Source: Deinococcus sp. AB2017081 (lineage in GTDB: Bacteria > Deinococcota > Deinococci > Deinococcales > Deinococcaceae). Taken from it: a DNA stretch of 64,000 nucleotides. Below the pieces are notes generated by a model, which did no database searches, had not been told where the DNA came from, and saw only the letters and a list, made by a program, of their open reading frames with translations. A program made the translations under genes and the position numbers. Positions 49,920-60,914 of this stretch are shown here, in pieces (positions within the stretch are counted from its first letter, which is position 1; every line of letters starts with the position of its first letter). The DNA lies in NCBI RefSeq assembly GCF_034440735.1, contig NZ_CP140098.1, positions 1,729,501 through 1,793,500 of the forward strand, read 5' to 3'.

Positions 49920-51614
49920 GTGACCACCCAGAACAAGACCGAGACCAGCGCGTGGCACCGCCTGCTGGAGACCCGCCTGACCCGCCGCAGCGCTCTGGGC
50001 GGGGCCGCCGCCACCGCCGCGATGGTCAGCCTGCCCCTGACGATCGCCGAGGCCAGCACCAACAACGGTGCGCCAGCCACCGTTGACCCCAAGAAGGTCA
50101 AGCCGCAGACGGTAGCTCCCTTCCGGCCCATCCCGGTCGGGTCGGCCGACGCGCTGACGCTGCCCACCGGCTACCGCTCGCAGGTGCTGGCCCCGTGGGG
50201 CGAGGTCTTCACGGCAGATGGCCGCGAGATCGGCTTCAACCACGACTATGTGGGCTACTTTCCCATCGACATGCTGGAAGGCGGCCAGAGCAGCACCGAG
50301 GCCCTGCTGACCATCAACCACGAGTACGTGAACGCGATGTACGTGGGCGGCGAGACCAAGGAACGCACCCCCGCGCAGATCAAGGCCGAGATGCAGGCCA
50401 TGGGCGTCAGCGTGGTGCGCGTGAAGAAGGACGGCGGCCGGTGGACGATCGTGCCGGATCCCCGCAACCGCCGGATCGACGCCCTGACCGACATCGAGCT
50501 GACCGGCCCGGTGCGCGGCACGGCCGCCGTGAAGGGCGCGACCATGGTGAGGGGCACCGTGGGGAACTGCTCGGGCGGCCAGACGCCGTGGGGCACGCTG
50601 CTGACCTGCGAGGAAAACGTGGACGGCTACACCAAGTCCTGGGCCGGCAGCGGCTACGAGGCCATGCACCAGGGCTGGGTCACCGAGATCGATCCCTTCG
50701 ACCCCGCGTGGACGCCGAAAAAGCGCACCGGCATGGGCCGCTTCCGGCACGAGAACGTCGCCGTGACCGTCGCCAAAGATGGCCGCGTGGTCGGCTACAT
50801 GGGCGATGACATGCAGGATGCCTGCGTGTACAAGTTCGTGTCGCGCGGGAAGTACGATCCCCGCAACCGCGCCGCCAACCGCGACCTGCTGACCGACGGC
50901 GACCTGTACGTGGCGAACTTCGGCAACGGCACGTGGGTGCTGCTCGACTACGACAAGACCAAGGGCCTTCAGGAGGCCAAGGGCGCCGACGGCAAGCCGC
51001 TGTTCACCAGCCAGGCCGACGTGCTCGCCGACGCCCGCGCCTCGGCCCTGGCCGTGGGCGGCACCCCGGTCGACCGCCCCGAGGACATCGAGATCCACCC
51101 GCGCACGGGTGAGGTCTACGTGGCGCTGACCAACAACTCCAAGCACGGCAACTACTTCGGCCAGATCATCAAGTTCCGCGAGGACGGCGACGACTGGGGT
51201 GCCCAGAAGTTCCTGTGGGAGGTCTTCGCGGTGGGCGGCCCCCAGAGCGGCTTCGCCAGCCCCGACAACCTGGTCTTCGACCCCTACGGTAACCTGTGGA
51301 TGGTCACCGACAACTCCGATCTGGCGACCAACCCGATCAAGGCCTTCCACGGCAACAACGCCATGTTCTTCTTCGCCACCGAGGGGCCGGACGCCGGCAA
51401 GGCCCACCGCTTCGCCATCGGCCCGGTCGATGCCGAGATGACCGGCCCGGTGTGGTCGCCTGACGGGAAGACGCTGTTCCTGTCGATCCAGCACCCCGGC
51501 GAGGACAGCGAGAGCCTGGACAGGCCGCGCAGCACCTTCGCCGCGAAGTCCGGCACCAACGTACCGCGCCCCACCCTGGTCGCCATCGAGGGCTTCCCCG
51601 GATGGAAGGCATGA
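49920..51614 (+). CDS. phoX: PhoX-family alkaline phosphatase
   Basis: 564 residues from GTG 49920. A twin-arginine signal (TRLTRRSALGGAAATAAMVSLPLT) exports the folded protein. The family is recognised from VGNCSGGQTPWGTLLTCEENVDGY (about 213), FRHENVAVTV and VYVALTNNSKHG, the residues that bind Ca and Fe in PhoX. It releases phosphate from organic esters in the periplasm. Its stop overlaps the ATG of the next gene. Confidence 0.9.
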   Translation: MTTQNKTETSAWHRLLETRLTRRSALGGAAATAAMVSLPLTIAEASTNNGAPATVDPKKVKPQTVAPFRPIPVGSADALTLPTGYRSQVLAPWGEVFTADGREIGFNHDYVGYFPIDMLEGGQSSTEALLTINHEYVNAMYVGGETKERTPAQIKAEMQAMGVSVVRVKKDGGRWTIVPDPRNRRIDALTDIELTGPVRGTAAVKGATMVRGTVGNCSGGQTPWGTLLTCEENVDGYTKSWAGSGYEAMHQGWVTEIDPFDPAWTPKKRTGMGRFRHENVAVTVAKDGRVVGYMGDDMQDACVYKFVSRGKYDPRNRAANRDLLTDGDLYVANFGNGTWVLLDYDKTKGLQEAKGADGKPLFTSQADVLADARASALAVGGTPVDRPEDIEIHPRTGEVYVALTNNSKHGNYFGQIIKFREDGDDWGAQKFLWEVFAVGGPQSGFASPDNLVFDPYGNLWMVTDNSDLATNPIKAFHGNNAMFFFATEGPDAGKAHRFAIGPVDAEMTGPVWSPDGKTLFLSIQHPGEDSESLDRPRSTFAAKSGTNVPRPTLVAIEGFPGWKA

Positions 51615-51952
51615 CCGCCGGTTCCGGCTCTGGGCTGCCGCCCGTCAAGGCCCCGTGGATCGTGGGCCGCACGCCCCTGCTGGAGCACGCCGTCAGCGAC
51701 TTCCTGAACGAGGTGACCCGCCAGCGGCCGTGGAAACGTGCCCGCTGGGAGGAGCTGCTGGAGGCTCTGGACGAGTTCCTGGGCAGCCCGGCCCCACTGC
51801 TGGCGTACACCCGCGCCACGGGGGCGGCGTGGGTGCAGGCCCTGCACGAGATCGAGCGCGAGGACGCCCAGGAGCTGCTGACCGAGTTCCGCGCCTACCT
51901 GCGCGAGTGGGGCTGGCTGGACAGCGCCCGCCCCGTGAACGTGGCCGACTGA
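51611..51952 (+). CDS. Small helical partner protein of PhoX
   Basis: 113 residues; ATG 51611 overlaps the phoX stop (ATGA). VSDFLNEVTRQRPWKRARWEELLEALDEFLG (about 30-60) resembles the core-binding (SAM-like) helices of tyrosine recombinases, but no catalytic domain follows. No signal peptide, so it stays in the cytosol while PhoX is exported. Function unknown. Confidence 0.6.
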   Translation: MTAGSGSGLPPVKAPWIVGRTPLLEHAVSDFLNEVTRQRPWKRARWEELLEALDEFLGSPAPLLAYTRATGAAWVQALHEIEREDAQELLTEFRAYLREWGWLDSARPVNVAD

Positions 51953-51970
51953 CGCTAAATCGGCCGGCCC

Positions 51971-52651
51971 TTACTTCCGGCAGCCGAGGCGCACGCGCAG
52001 ACTGGGCGTGGGGGTGGTGTAGGCCGCCTTCACGCCCGTGGCTTTCAGCACGGCCGGGTCGATCTCCACGAGCAGCTTATCTGCGCCCGTCAGCTTCGCG
52101 GAGGCCGCCGAGTCAGCGTAGAACGCCAGTGTGAAGGTGTTCCCGGCCCCCTGCGCGATCTTGCGGTACAGCACGTCCTGCACGGTCTCGCTCTCCAGCG
52201 TGCTGCCGTCCTGAAGGATCAGCTGCAGGCCCTTCACGCCGGTGTTCTGCCCGTCCGTGGTGACGGCGCTGCCGTTCTTCCAGTCGAGGGTCACCTCGTA
52301 GCCCTTCTGCTGCCCGCCGTAGCGCTGGGCCGGTTTCACCGAGCGCACCGTGACGCGCCACAGACCGTTGAACAGCGTGTCGCCCACGCAGCCCTCCAGC
52401 GAGGCCCGCTGGTTGGCCCCGCCCGGAGCCGTGGCCGCCGCGCCGGTGCCGAGGGTCAGCGTCTTGCCCTGCACGCTGCTGGGAATCCCGAGGGTCTTCA
52501 GCGCCGACAGTGGCACGTAGGTCTGCCCGTTCACGGTCACGGCCCCGGCGGCCGAGACCTGGCCGTTCACGACCAGCGAATACGTCTGCGCGGCAGCGAC
52601 CGGCGCGGCGTTCACGGCCAGGACGGACAGGGCGGTGTGGATGGACTTCAT
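51971..52651 (-). CDS. Secreted protein with copper-amine-oxidase-type N-terminal domain
   Basis: 226 residues from ATG 52651 with AAGGAG. A signal peptide (KSIHTALSVLAVNAAPVAAAQ) precedes a CuAO_N1-like module (VNGQVSAAGAVTVNGQTYVPLSALKTLG, about 32-60), a stalk domain found in many cell-surface proteins and not an oxidase. The rest is beta-rich with two cysteines. Directly follows the NHL lipoprotein in one operon, 24 bases apart. Confidence 0.68.
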   Translation of the reverse strand: MKSIHTALSVLAVNAAPVAAAQTYSLVVNGQVSAAGAVTVNGQTYVPLSALKTLGIPSSVQGKTLTLGTGAAATAPGGANQRASLEGCVGDTLFNGLWRVTVRSVKPAQRYGGQQKGYEVTLDWKNGSAVTTDGQNTGVKGLQLILQDGSTLESETVQDVLYRKIAQGAGNTFTLAFYADSAASAKLTGADKLLVEIDPAVLKATGVKAAYTTPTPSLRVRLGCRK

Positions 52652-52675
52652 GGTGGACTCCTTGATGGTCACCGC

Positions 52676-53839
52676 TCAGCGGATGCGGCGGATCGTCTGG
52701 CTGGTGCTGTCGGACACGTACAGCCGCTTGCCGTGGTACGCGAGGCCCACCGGCTCATCGAAGGTGGCGGCGTTGATGTTCCCGTCGGCCGCGCCGGCGA
52801 CGCCGCACAGGCCCGCAGCGGTGCTGACGGTGCCGTCCGGGATGATCCGGCGGATGCAGTGGTTGCCGGTGTCGGCCACGTACACCGTGCCGTTCTCGTC
52901 CACGGCGATCCCGCTGAGGCGGCCGAACTGGGCCTCGCTGCCCTTCCCGTTCCTGAAGCCGGTCGTGCCGGGCGTGCCGGCCACGGTGCTGACCTCGCCG
53001 GTTGCGGTGATTCTGCGCACGGTTACGTAGTCCGTCACGTACAGGTTCTCCTGACGATCCATCGCCAGCCCCGACGGCGCGGTGAAGCGGGCCGCGCCGC
53101 CCACGCCGTCCGCGCTGCCGGACTGCCCGGCGACCCCTGCCAGCGTGCTCACGGCCGCACCGTAGATGCGCCGCAGGGTGCGGTTGCCGGTGTCGGCCAC
53201 GAAGACCTCGCCGGTGCGCGTGTTCGCCACGATGCCGACCGGGCGGTTGAACTTCGCACTGGCGACCGGGCCGTCGGCCGCGCCGCAGGCGTAGGGCTGG
53301 CCGGCCACGGTCACGGCCTTGCGGTTGCCGTTCAGCGGGTACGCGGTGAGCTTGCGTACCACGCAGCTGTCGTCCTCTGTCCAGTACGCATACGCCTCGT
53401 AGGCCGGCGAGTCGTAGCCCACGGCGATGCCCTGCGGGGCACGCACCTTCGCGGTGGTCGCGTCCCCGTCCACGCTGCCGCTCTCGCCCCGGCCGATGGC
53501 GGTGCCCACGGGGTCGCCCGCGTACCCCACCTGCGCGTAGCGGATGTTCTCGGTCAGGCCGGCGATGTACAGCAGCACCTCGCCGTTCGTTGCTCCCGCC
53601 GCGCCGGTCGCGGCCAGTCCTACCGGGTAGTTGAAGGTGGCCGCGCTGCCCGGCCCGTCCTTGCTGCCGCGCACGCCCACCTGCCCGGCGATGGTGTCCA
53701 CCGTCGTGAACATCAGGGTCGGAGTGGGCTGTGGCGTCGGTTTCGGTGTGGGCGTGCTGCTGGAGCCGCTGCACGCGGTCAGGCTCAGTGCGGTCAAGAG
53801 GGCAGTGGCGCCGGGTGTGCGGATGGTCGGCATGGTCAT
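52676..53839 (-). CDS. NHL-repeat lipoprotein
   Basis: 387 residues from ATG 53839 (AGGAG upstream). Lipobox LSLTACSG, Pro/Thr spacer, then at least five NHL blades, each of the form TVAGxxGxxGxxDGxxxxAxFxxPxGI and DTGNxxLRRI, forming a beta-propeller. Probably a periplasmic binding platform. Paired with the CuAO_N1 protein downstream. Confidence 0.83.
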   Translation of the reverse strand: MTMPTIRTPGATALLTALSLTACSGSSSTPTPKPTPQPTPTLMFTTVDTIAGQVGVRGSKDGPGSAATFNYPVGLAATGAAGATNGEVLLYIAGLTENIRYAQVGYAGDPVGTAIGRGESGSVDGDATTAKVRAPQGIAVGYDSPAYEAYAYWTEDDSCVVRKLTAYPLNGNRKAVTVAGQPYACGAADGPVASAKFNRPVGIVANTRTGEVFVADTGNRTLRRIYGAAVSTLAGVAGQSGSADGVGGAARFTAPSGLAMDRQENLYVTDYVTVRRITATGEVSTVAGTPGTTGFRNGKGSEAQFGRLSGIAVDENGTVYVADTGNHCIRRIIPDGTVSTAAGLCGVAGAADGNINAATFDEPVGLAYHGKRLYVSDSTSQTIRRIR

Positions 53840-54170
53840 GACGGGGCTCCTGGCCGGGTGCGGCCACGGCCGGAATCTCGGCCGGATGATCGGTGCGGTC
53901 GGTGTCGGGCGTGCGGTGTGTCCCCCTCCTTCACGGTTCAGGGTGGGGGAGGCCGGGTCACGGGCCGGTCAGGGGAATGGGTGGTTGTGCCGCTGGCGAT
54001 CCGACCGCCGTCCGAAGGACATCGCAGCTCCCATGACGGGCGTTCAGGAAGGCGCTGAACGCTCTCTGCTGTGCAGCTCTGCGAGTCCGCTCGGTCAATC
54101 TCAAGATCAACTCCGACCTACTTAGTTCTCGGTGGCCCCTGCTCTGGCGGGCGGCGCTATCCTGCCCGTC
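53840..54170. other. Divergent intergenic region, nhl / gatB
   Basis: 331 bases with no credible gene. The gatB side ends with TATCCT (54158-54163), seven bases before ATG 54171 (leaderless). The NHL side carries AGGAG. The middle is GC-rich with several short dyads (for example GGCCGGAATCTCGGCC, 53869-53884) and I see no defined regulatory site. Confidence 0.5.
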
Positions 54171-55609
<1,439 letters not shown>

Positions 55610-55613
<4 letters not shown>

Positions 55614-56254
55614 CGCGCCCCGCGTGGCGCTCGCTGGCCCTGACGGCCCTGTGGGCGCTGGTCGTGGCGACCTTCGCGCTGGCCGCGTATTCGCTGTACC
55701 GCGCCGGCAGCCTGGACGAGGTCTCGGTGCTGGAGGCGCTGCGCTCCATCCTGGCGGGCCTCGTGCTGACGTGGTGGACACAGGTGTTCACCCGCTATAC
55801 GCTCTCTGAGGCCGTCCCCGACACCGACGGCGTGCTGCGTTCGCTGCGGATCATCCTGCCGTGGCTGACTGCCCTGCGGCTGGCGATGTTTCTGCTGCTG
55901 CTCCTGGCGCTGGGATCAGGTCTGGCGGTCACGGCCAGCCCGGTCGCCGTGACGGCCCTGGTCACGGTCAGCGCGGGCTTCATCTTCGCCAAGAACGCCG
56001 TGTTCGGCACCCTGGCACGGTGGGCACCCACGCCCGGCGACGTCGCGGGCCGCGTCCGGCTGGTGCAGTGGCTGAACACGGCCGCCGCCCTGAGCCTCGC
56101 GCTGGGTGTGGTCAATGTCGTGCCGATCGCCGGACTGGGCAGTGCCGAGAACATCGACATCGCCGCACGGGTGGTCTACGGCCTGCACGCCCTGCTGGAC
56201 ACAGCGGCCATGCTCCTGAGCCTGAAAGCCGTACAGGACATCACCGCCCCCTGA
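55610..56254 (+). CDS. Hypothetical membrane protein
   Basis: 214 residues; GTG 55610 overlaps the gatB stop. Five to six hydrophobic spans (for example [49 protein letters not shown]) with short loops. No family recognised. Coupled to gatB by position only. Confidence 0.58.
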
Positions 56255-56564
56255 GCGGGGAGAGTGGTGGAAGTGGCTCGGTGTGGAGCCCTGGGCTGGG
56301 ATGCGGGCTTGAGAGTGCGATCACGATCGAGTTTTAGCCTCTCTCCCTTGAGGGGGCAGGTTGGGAGGGGGTGAGCGGGCAGAGCGTCCCAACCGGCGAA
56401 TACTGGTTGCTCCCGTGACGATGGAATGAAACTGTCCGAACCGTTGTCGATGCAGCCGATTGATCTGCACGTCAGGCGTCTCGAGGCGAACCAACATCGC
56501 TGTGCCTACCGCCGGCGAAGGTGCTCTCCGTCAGAACGGTTGTTGATTCTGGTTCACCGCTGCC
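56255..56564. repeat. Intergenic region with repeat-like hairpins
   Basis: 310 bases between a plus- and a minus-strand gene ending. GGTTGGGA (56359-56366) and TCCCAACC (56387-56394) form an 8-base stem; CTCTCCCTTGAGGGGG (56341-56356) is another short palindrome. The following stretch contains GAACCGTTG and CGGTTGTTG words in both orientations. No gene is evident. It resembles the dispersed repeats elsewhere in the window. Confidence 0.45.
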
Positions 56565-58610
56565 TCACGCCGTCCATCCGTGCTCGTAGCAGTAGGCCCA
56601 GTCCTCGCGCGGTTCGGCGGACTTGATGATCGGATGCTTCTGCGCGTGGGCGTGGCGCGTGGCGTGACGGTTCTTGCTGGAGTCGCAGCAGCCCACGTGG
56701 CCGCAGGTCATGCATACCCGCAGGTGCACCCAGGTGTCGCCCAGCGCCACGCACTCCAGGCACACGTCCGCCTCGGGCGTGACCGGCCCGGCATTGTGCT
56801 CGGCGTGGTCGCATTTGGCCTGCTGCGTGGCGCTCAGGGTCACGGGCGGGTGGTCGGCCAGGTGCCGCGCGATGTCGGCCCGCGTGACCTCGGGCGGCGT
56901 GATCAGGTCGAGGATGCCCGCCACGACCTCTTTCTTCGGGCTGAGGATGTGCTGCGCTCCCAGCGCCTGGAGGCCGTGGAAGCCCTCGCTGGTGGTCGCC
57001 TGCGTGATGATCGTCAGATCGGGCGCGACGCTGCGGGCCACGCTGACGGCCCGGCCGGTCATCTCGGTGTCGTCGTCCGCGATCACCAGGGCGCTGGCCG
57101 AGGCGATGTCCAGCTCGCGCAGCAGGCCCGCGCGGGTGTAGTCCGCGATCAATACGGGAGCGCCCCGCCCCTGGAGTTCGCTGGCTCCGTCCGGACTGCG
57201 CGTGATCACCGAGTAGGGTTTCCCGGCGCGGCTCAGCGCCCGCGCCGCCAGCCGGGCGTGCGCTCCGTATCCGGCAAAGACGACCCGGCCCGCGACCGGC
57301 AGGCCGAGCGGCGGGGCATCTCCGTCCGGGGCGGCGGATGGCGAGGCGTCGCCCGGCACGGGAAGGGGAGACGGCAGCCGCGCCGTCAGCACCCCCGCCA
57401 GCGATGACAGCGCTGGCGTGAAGGCCATGAGCAGCACGGTCGCCGCGATGAACACGCCGCTGCCGCGCTCGCCCAGCCCCGCGAAGCTCAGGCCCAGGGC
57501 GGTGCCGCTGACCGCGAGCACGAATGAGAATTCCCCGACCTGTGCCAGCCCGAAGGCGACGGGCAGGGCGGTGCGGGTGCGTTCTCCCAGCAGGCGCACG
57601 CTCACGAAGGTCACGACCACCTTCAGCACCGCGATCAGCAGCGCCGCGCCCAGCACCAGCCCCAGGTTCCCGACCAGAAACCGCAGGTCGAGCTGCAGCC
57701 CCACCGACAGGAAGAAGGCCGCGCTGAACAGGATCTGGAGGGGCAGGATCTCGCCCATGGCCTGCGCTCCATAGCGGCTCTCGCTGACCAGCAGGCCCGC
57801 CAGGAAGGCCCCCAGCGCGAGGCTGACCCCGGCCAGCGCAGTCAGGCTGGCGGTGCCGAAACACAGCGCCACGACGGTCAGCAGGAAGATCTCGGCGCTG
57901 CACGTGCGGGCCACGACCTCCATGACGGGCGGCACCAGCCGCCGGGCGGCGATCAGCACGAAGGCGATGATGCCCGCCGCCTTCGCCAGGGCCAGCAGCA
58001 CGCCGCCCATCCCGCCCCCCTGTCCGGCCAGCATGGGGATCAGCAGCACCATCAGCACCACGGCCAGATCCTGGAAGATCAATATTCCCAGGCTGACCTG
58101 CCCGGTGCGCGCATTGGTCTCGCCGCGTTCGCCCAGCACGCGCATCACGATGGCCGTGCTCGACAGCGCGATCAGGCAGCCGGTGAACACCGCGTTCTGC
58201 GCCCCGACCCCGAAGGCCAGCAGGGCACCGGTCACGGCCGCAATGGTCAGACCCACCTGAAGCCCGCCGCCCAGGAAGATCAATCGCGCTATCCGTCCCA
58301 GCCGTTCCAGGCTGAACTCGATGCCGATCGTGAACAGCAGCAGCATGACCCCGACCTCGGACGCGGCCGTGATCAGCTCGGGGTCACGGATCAGGCCCAG
58401 CGCACCGGGGCCGGCCAGCACGCCCGCCAGCAGGAAGCCGATGATCGGGATGAGCCGCAGCCGGAACGACGTGTACGCCGCCAGTGCCGACACGCCCAGC
58501 AGCAACGTGAGCTGGAGCAGGAACTCCGGGGGGCCCGTATGGGCCTCCGGCGCGGCGGCGACTGCGGAGCCTGCCGCCAGCATCGCCAGGATCGGAAGTC
58601 GTGGGATCAT
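56565..58610 (-). CDS. CPA2-type cation/proton antiporter with RCK and UBP zinc-finger domains
   Basis: 681 residues from ATG 58610. A signal-like first span, then about 12 spans (1-390) of a KefB/CPA2 antiporter with IGFLLAGVLAGPGALG and ASEVGVMLLLFTIGIEFSLE. After a Pro-rich linker (about 435-455) comes a TrkA_N/RCK nucleotide-binding domain (GRVVFAGYGAHARLAARALS ... about 460-580). The last about 75 residues hold Cys and His spaced as in UBP-type zinc fingers (CDHAEHN, CLECVALGDTWVHLRVCMTCGHVGCCDSS, HATRHAHAQKHP). RCK would sense NAD(H) or redox; the finger's partner is unknown. Confidence 0.85.
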   Translation of the reverse strand: MIPRLPILAMLAAGSAVAAAPEAHTGPPEFLLQLTLLLGVSALAAYTSFRLRLIPIIGFLLAGVLAGPGALGLIRDPELITAASEVGVMLLLFTIGIEFSLERLGRIARLIFLGGGLQVGLTIAAVTGALLAFGVGAQNAVFTGCLIALSSTAIVMRVLGERGETNARTGQVSLGILIFQDLAVVLMVLLIPMLAGQGGGMGGVLLALAKAAGIIAFVLIAARRLVPPVMEVVARTCSAEIFLLTVVALCFGTASLTALAGVSLALGAFLAGLLVSESRYGAQAMGEILPLQILFSAAFFLSVGLQLDLRFLVGNLGLVLGAALLIAVLKVVVTFVSVRLLGERTRTALPVAFGLAQVGEFSFVLAVSGTALGLSFAGLGERGSGVFIAATVLLMAFTPALSSLAGVLTARLPSPLPVPGDASPSAAPDGDAPPLGLPVAGRVVFAGYGAHARLAARALSRAGKPYSVITRSPDGASELQGRGAPVLIADYTRAGLLRELDIASASALVIADDDTEMTGRAVSVARSVAPDLTIITQATTSEGFHGLQALGAQHILSPKKEVVAGILDLITPPEVTRADIARHLADHPPVTLSATQQAKCDHAEHNAGPVTPEADVCLECVALGDTWVHLRVCMTCGHVGCCDSSKNRHATRHAHAQKHPIIKSAEPREDWAYCYEHGWTA

Positions 58611-58706
58611 GCCCCAGCATGACGCACGGGGACAACCCCCGTCAGGGAAGCGCGTGCCATTCAGGCCCTGCCACGCCAGGGACAGCCCCCGCGGCGGCCT
58701 GGCCCG

Positions 58707-58712
58707 TAGAAT
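58707..58712 (+). promoter_or_regulatory. -10 box (TAGAAT), leaderless start
   Basis: TAGAAT, seven bases, ATG 58720. Confidence 0.5.
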
Positions 58713-58719
58713 CCCCGTC

Positions 58720-59730
<1,011 letters not shown>

Positions 59731-59782
59731 GCGGTTTATCCTCACCCACAAATGGCGTCCACACGGCATAGTGCCCGTGTCC

Positions 59783-60850
59783 ATGCGACCCACACTGCGC
59801 GTTTTCATGCTGGCGCTGACCCTGTCGGGCGGCGCAGGAGCCCTGACCATGACGTACCCGAACAGCACGACCATCCTTCACGAGCAGGCCGCCGACTGGG
59901 CCGGGGCGGATGTCCGGGGCGTGCAGGTGCAGGCCGGGGCGCTTGGGCTGCCCCCCGGCGCGGTGTCGGGCACGCTCACGTCGGCTCCCGTGACGGTGGC
60001 GGCCTTCGACGAACTCGTGCCGTCGTGGAACGCCGTGACGCCGGCCGGCGGCAGCGTGAAGATCGAGGTGCGGGCCCAGGTGGGCGGAGCCTGGTCGCGC
60101 TGGTTCAGCTTCGGCACGTGGAGCAGCGGCGGTGACCGGGCCAGCGTGGACGGCCAGAAGGACGCTGCCGGACAGGTGCTGACCGATACGGTGCGTCTGA
60201 CCCGCCGCGCGACCGTGTATCAGTACCGCGCAACGCTGCGGGGTGCAGGGACGGTGGTGCGTCTGCTGGGCTTCAACACCGCTGACCGTGCGAGGTTCAC
60301 GGCCGGGCTGGGGCAGCCGGGCAACCGCGCGTCGTGGGGCAAGGTCGTGGACGTGCCCCGCCGCTCGCAGATGATCTACCCGGACGGCGGCGAGGCATGG
60401 TGCAGTCCCACCAGTGTGTCGATGATCCTGGCGCACCACGGGGTGAATGTGACGGTGCCCCAGGCCGCCCGCGGCACCTTCGACCGCGTGTATGACGGCA
60501 CTGGCAACTGGCCGTTCAACACGGCGTACGCCGGTGCGCTGGGCCTGCGCGCGTTCGTGACACGCCTGCCGAATCTCGCGGCGGCCGAGGTCTACACGGC
60601 GGCCGGGCAGCCGCTGGCCGTCAGCCTGGGCTGGAAGAAAGGCGAGCTGCCCGGTGCCCCGATCGAGAGCAGCAGCGGTCACCTGATGGTGCTGGTAGGC
60701 TTCGATGCGCAGGGCAATCCCGTGCTCAACGATCCGGCGGCCCCCGACAACGCCAGCGTGCGTCGCACCTACCCCCGTGCCGCCTTCGAGAAGCTGTGGC
60801 TCACGCATTCGGGTGGACTGAGTTACGTTCTGTTACCGAAGTCAGATTAA
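59783..60850 (+). CDS. Secreted C39-like peptidase
   Basis: 355 residues from ATG 59783 (GTGs at 59771 and 59777 are alternatives). Signal peptide MRPTLRVFMLALTLSGGAGA. A beta-sandwich N-domain (about 25-190) is followed by a Peptidase_C39_2 domain with catalytic Cys in GGEAWCSPTSVSMILAHHG (about 214) and His in SSSGHLMVLVGFDAQGNPVLNDP (about 300). Papain-like cysteine proteases of this type act on peptides outside the cytoplasm. CATAGT (59767-59772) may be its -10. Confidence 0.82.
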   Translation: MRPTLRVFMLALTLSGGAGALTMTYPNSTTILHEQAADWAGADVRGVQVQAGALGLPPGAVSGTLTSAPVTVAAFDELVPSWNAVTPAGGSVKIEVRAQVGGAWSRWFSFGTWSSGGDRASVDGQKDAAGQVLTDTVRLTRRATVYQYRATLRGAGTVVRLLGFNTADRARFTAGLGQPGNRASWGKVVDVPRRSQMIYPDGGEAWCSPTSVSMILAHHGVNVTVPQAARGTFDRVYDGTGNWPFNTAYAGALGLRAFVTRLPNLAAAEVYTAAGQPLAVSLGWKKGELPGAPIESSSGHLMVLVGFDAQGNPVLNDPAAPDNASVRRTYPRAAFEKLWLTHSGGLSYVLLPKSD

Positions 60851-60899
60851 GGCCGCGTGTGCCCCTGATGGGGGAAATCTCACAGGCCTCTACTTGAAG

Positions 60900-60905
60900 T
60901 AGTCT
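60900..60905 (+). promoter_or_regulatory. -10 box (TAGTCT) of the pilin-like operon
   Basis: TAGTCT, nine bases, ATG 60915; no ribosome-binding site. Confidence 0.4.
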
Positions 60906-60914
60906 GACAGAACT

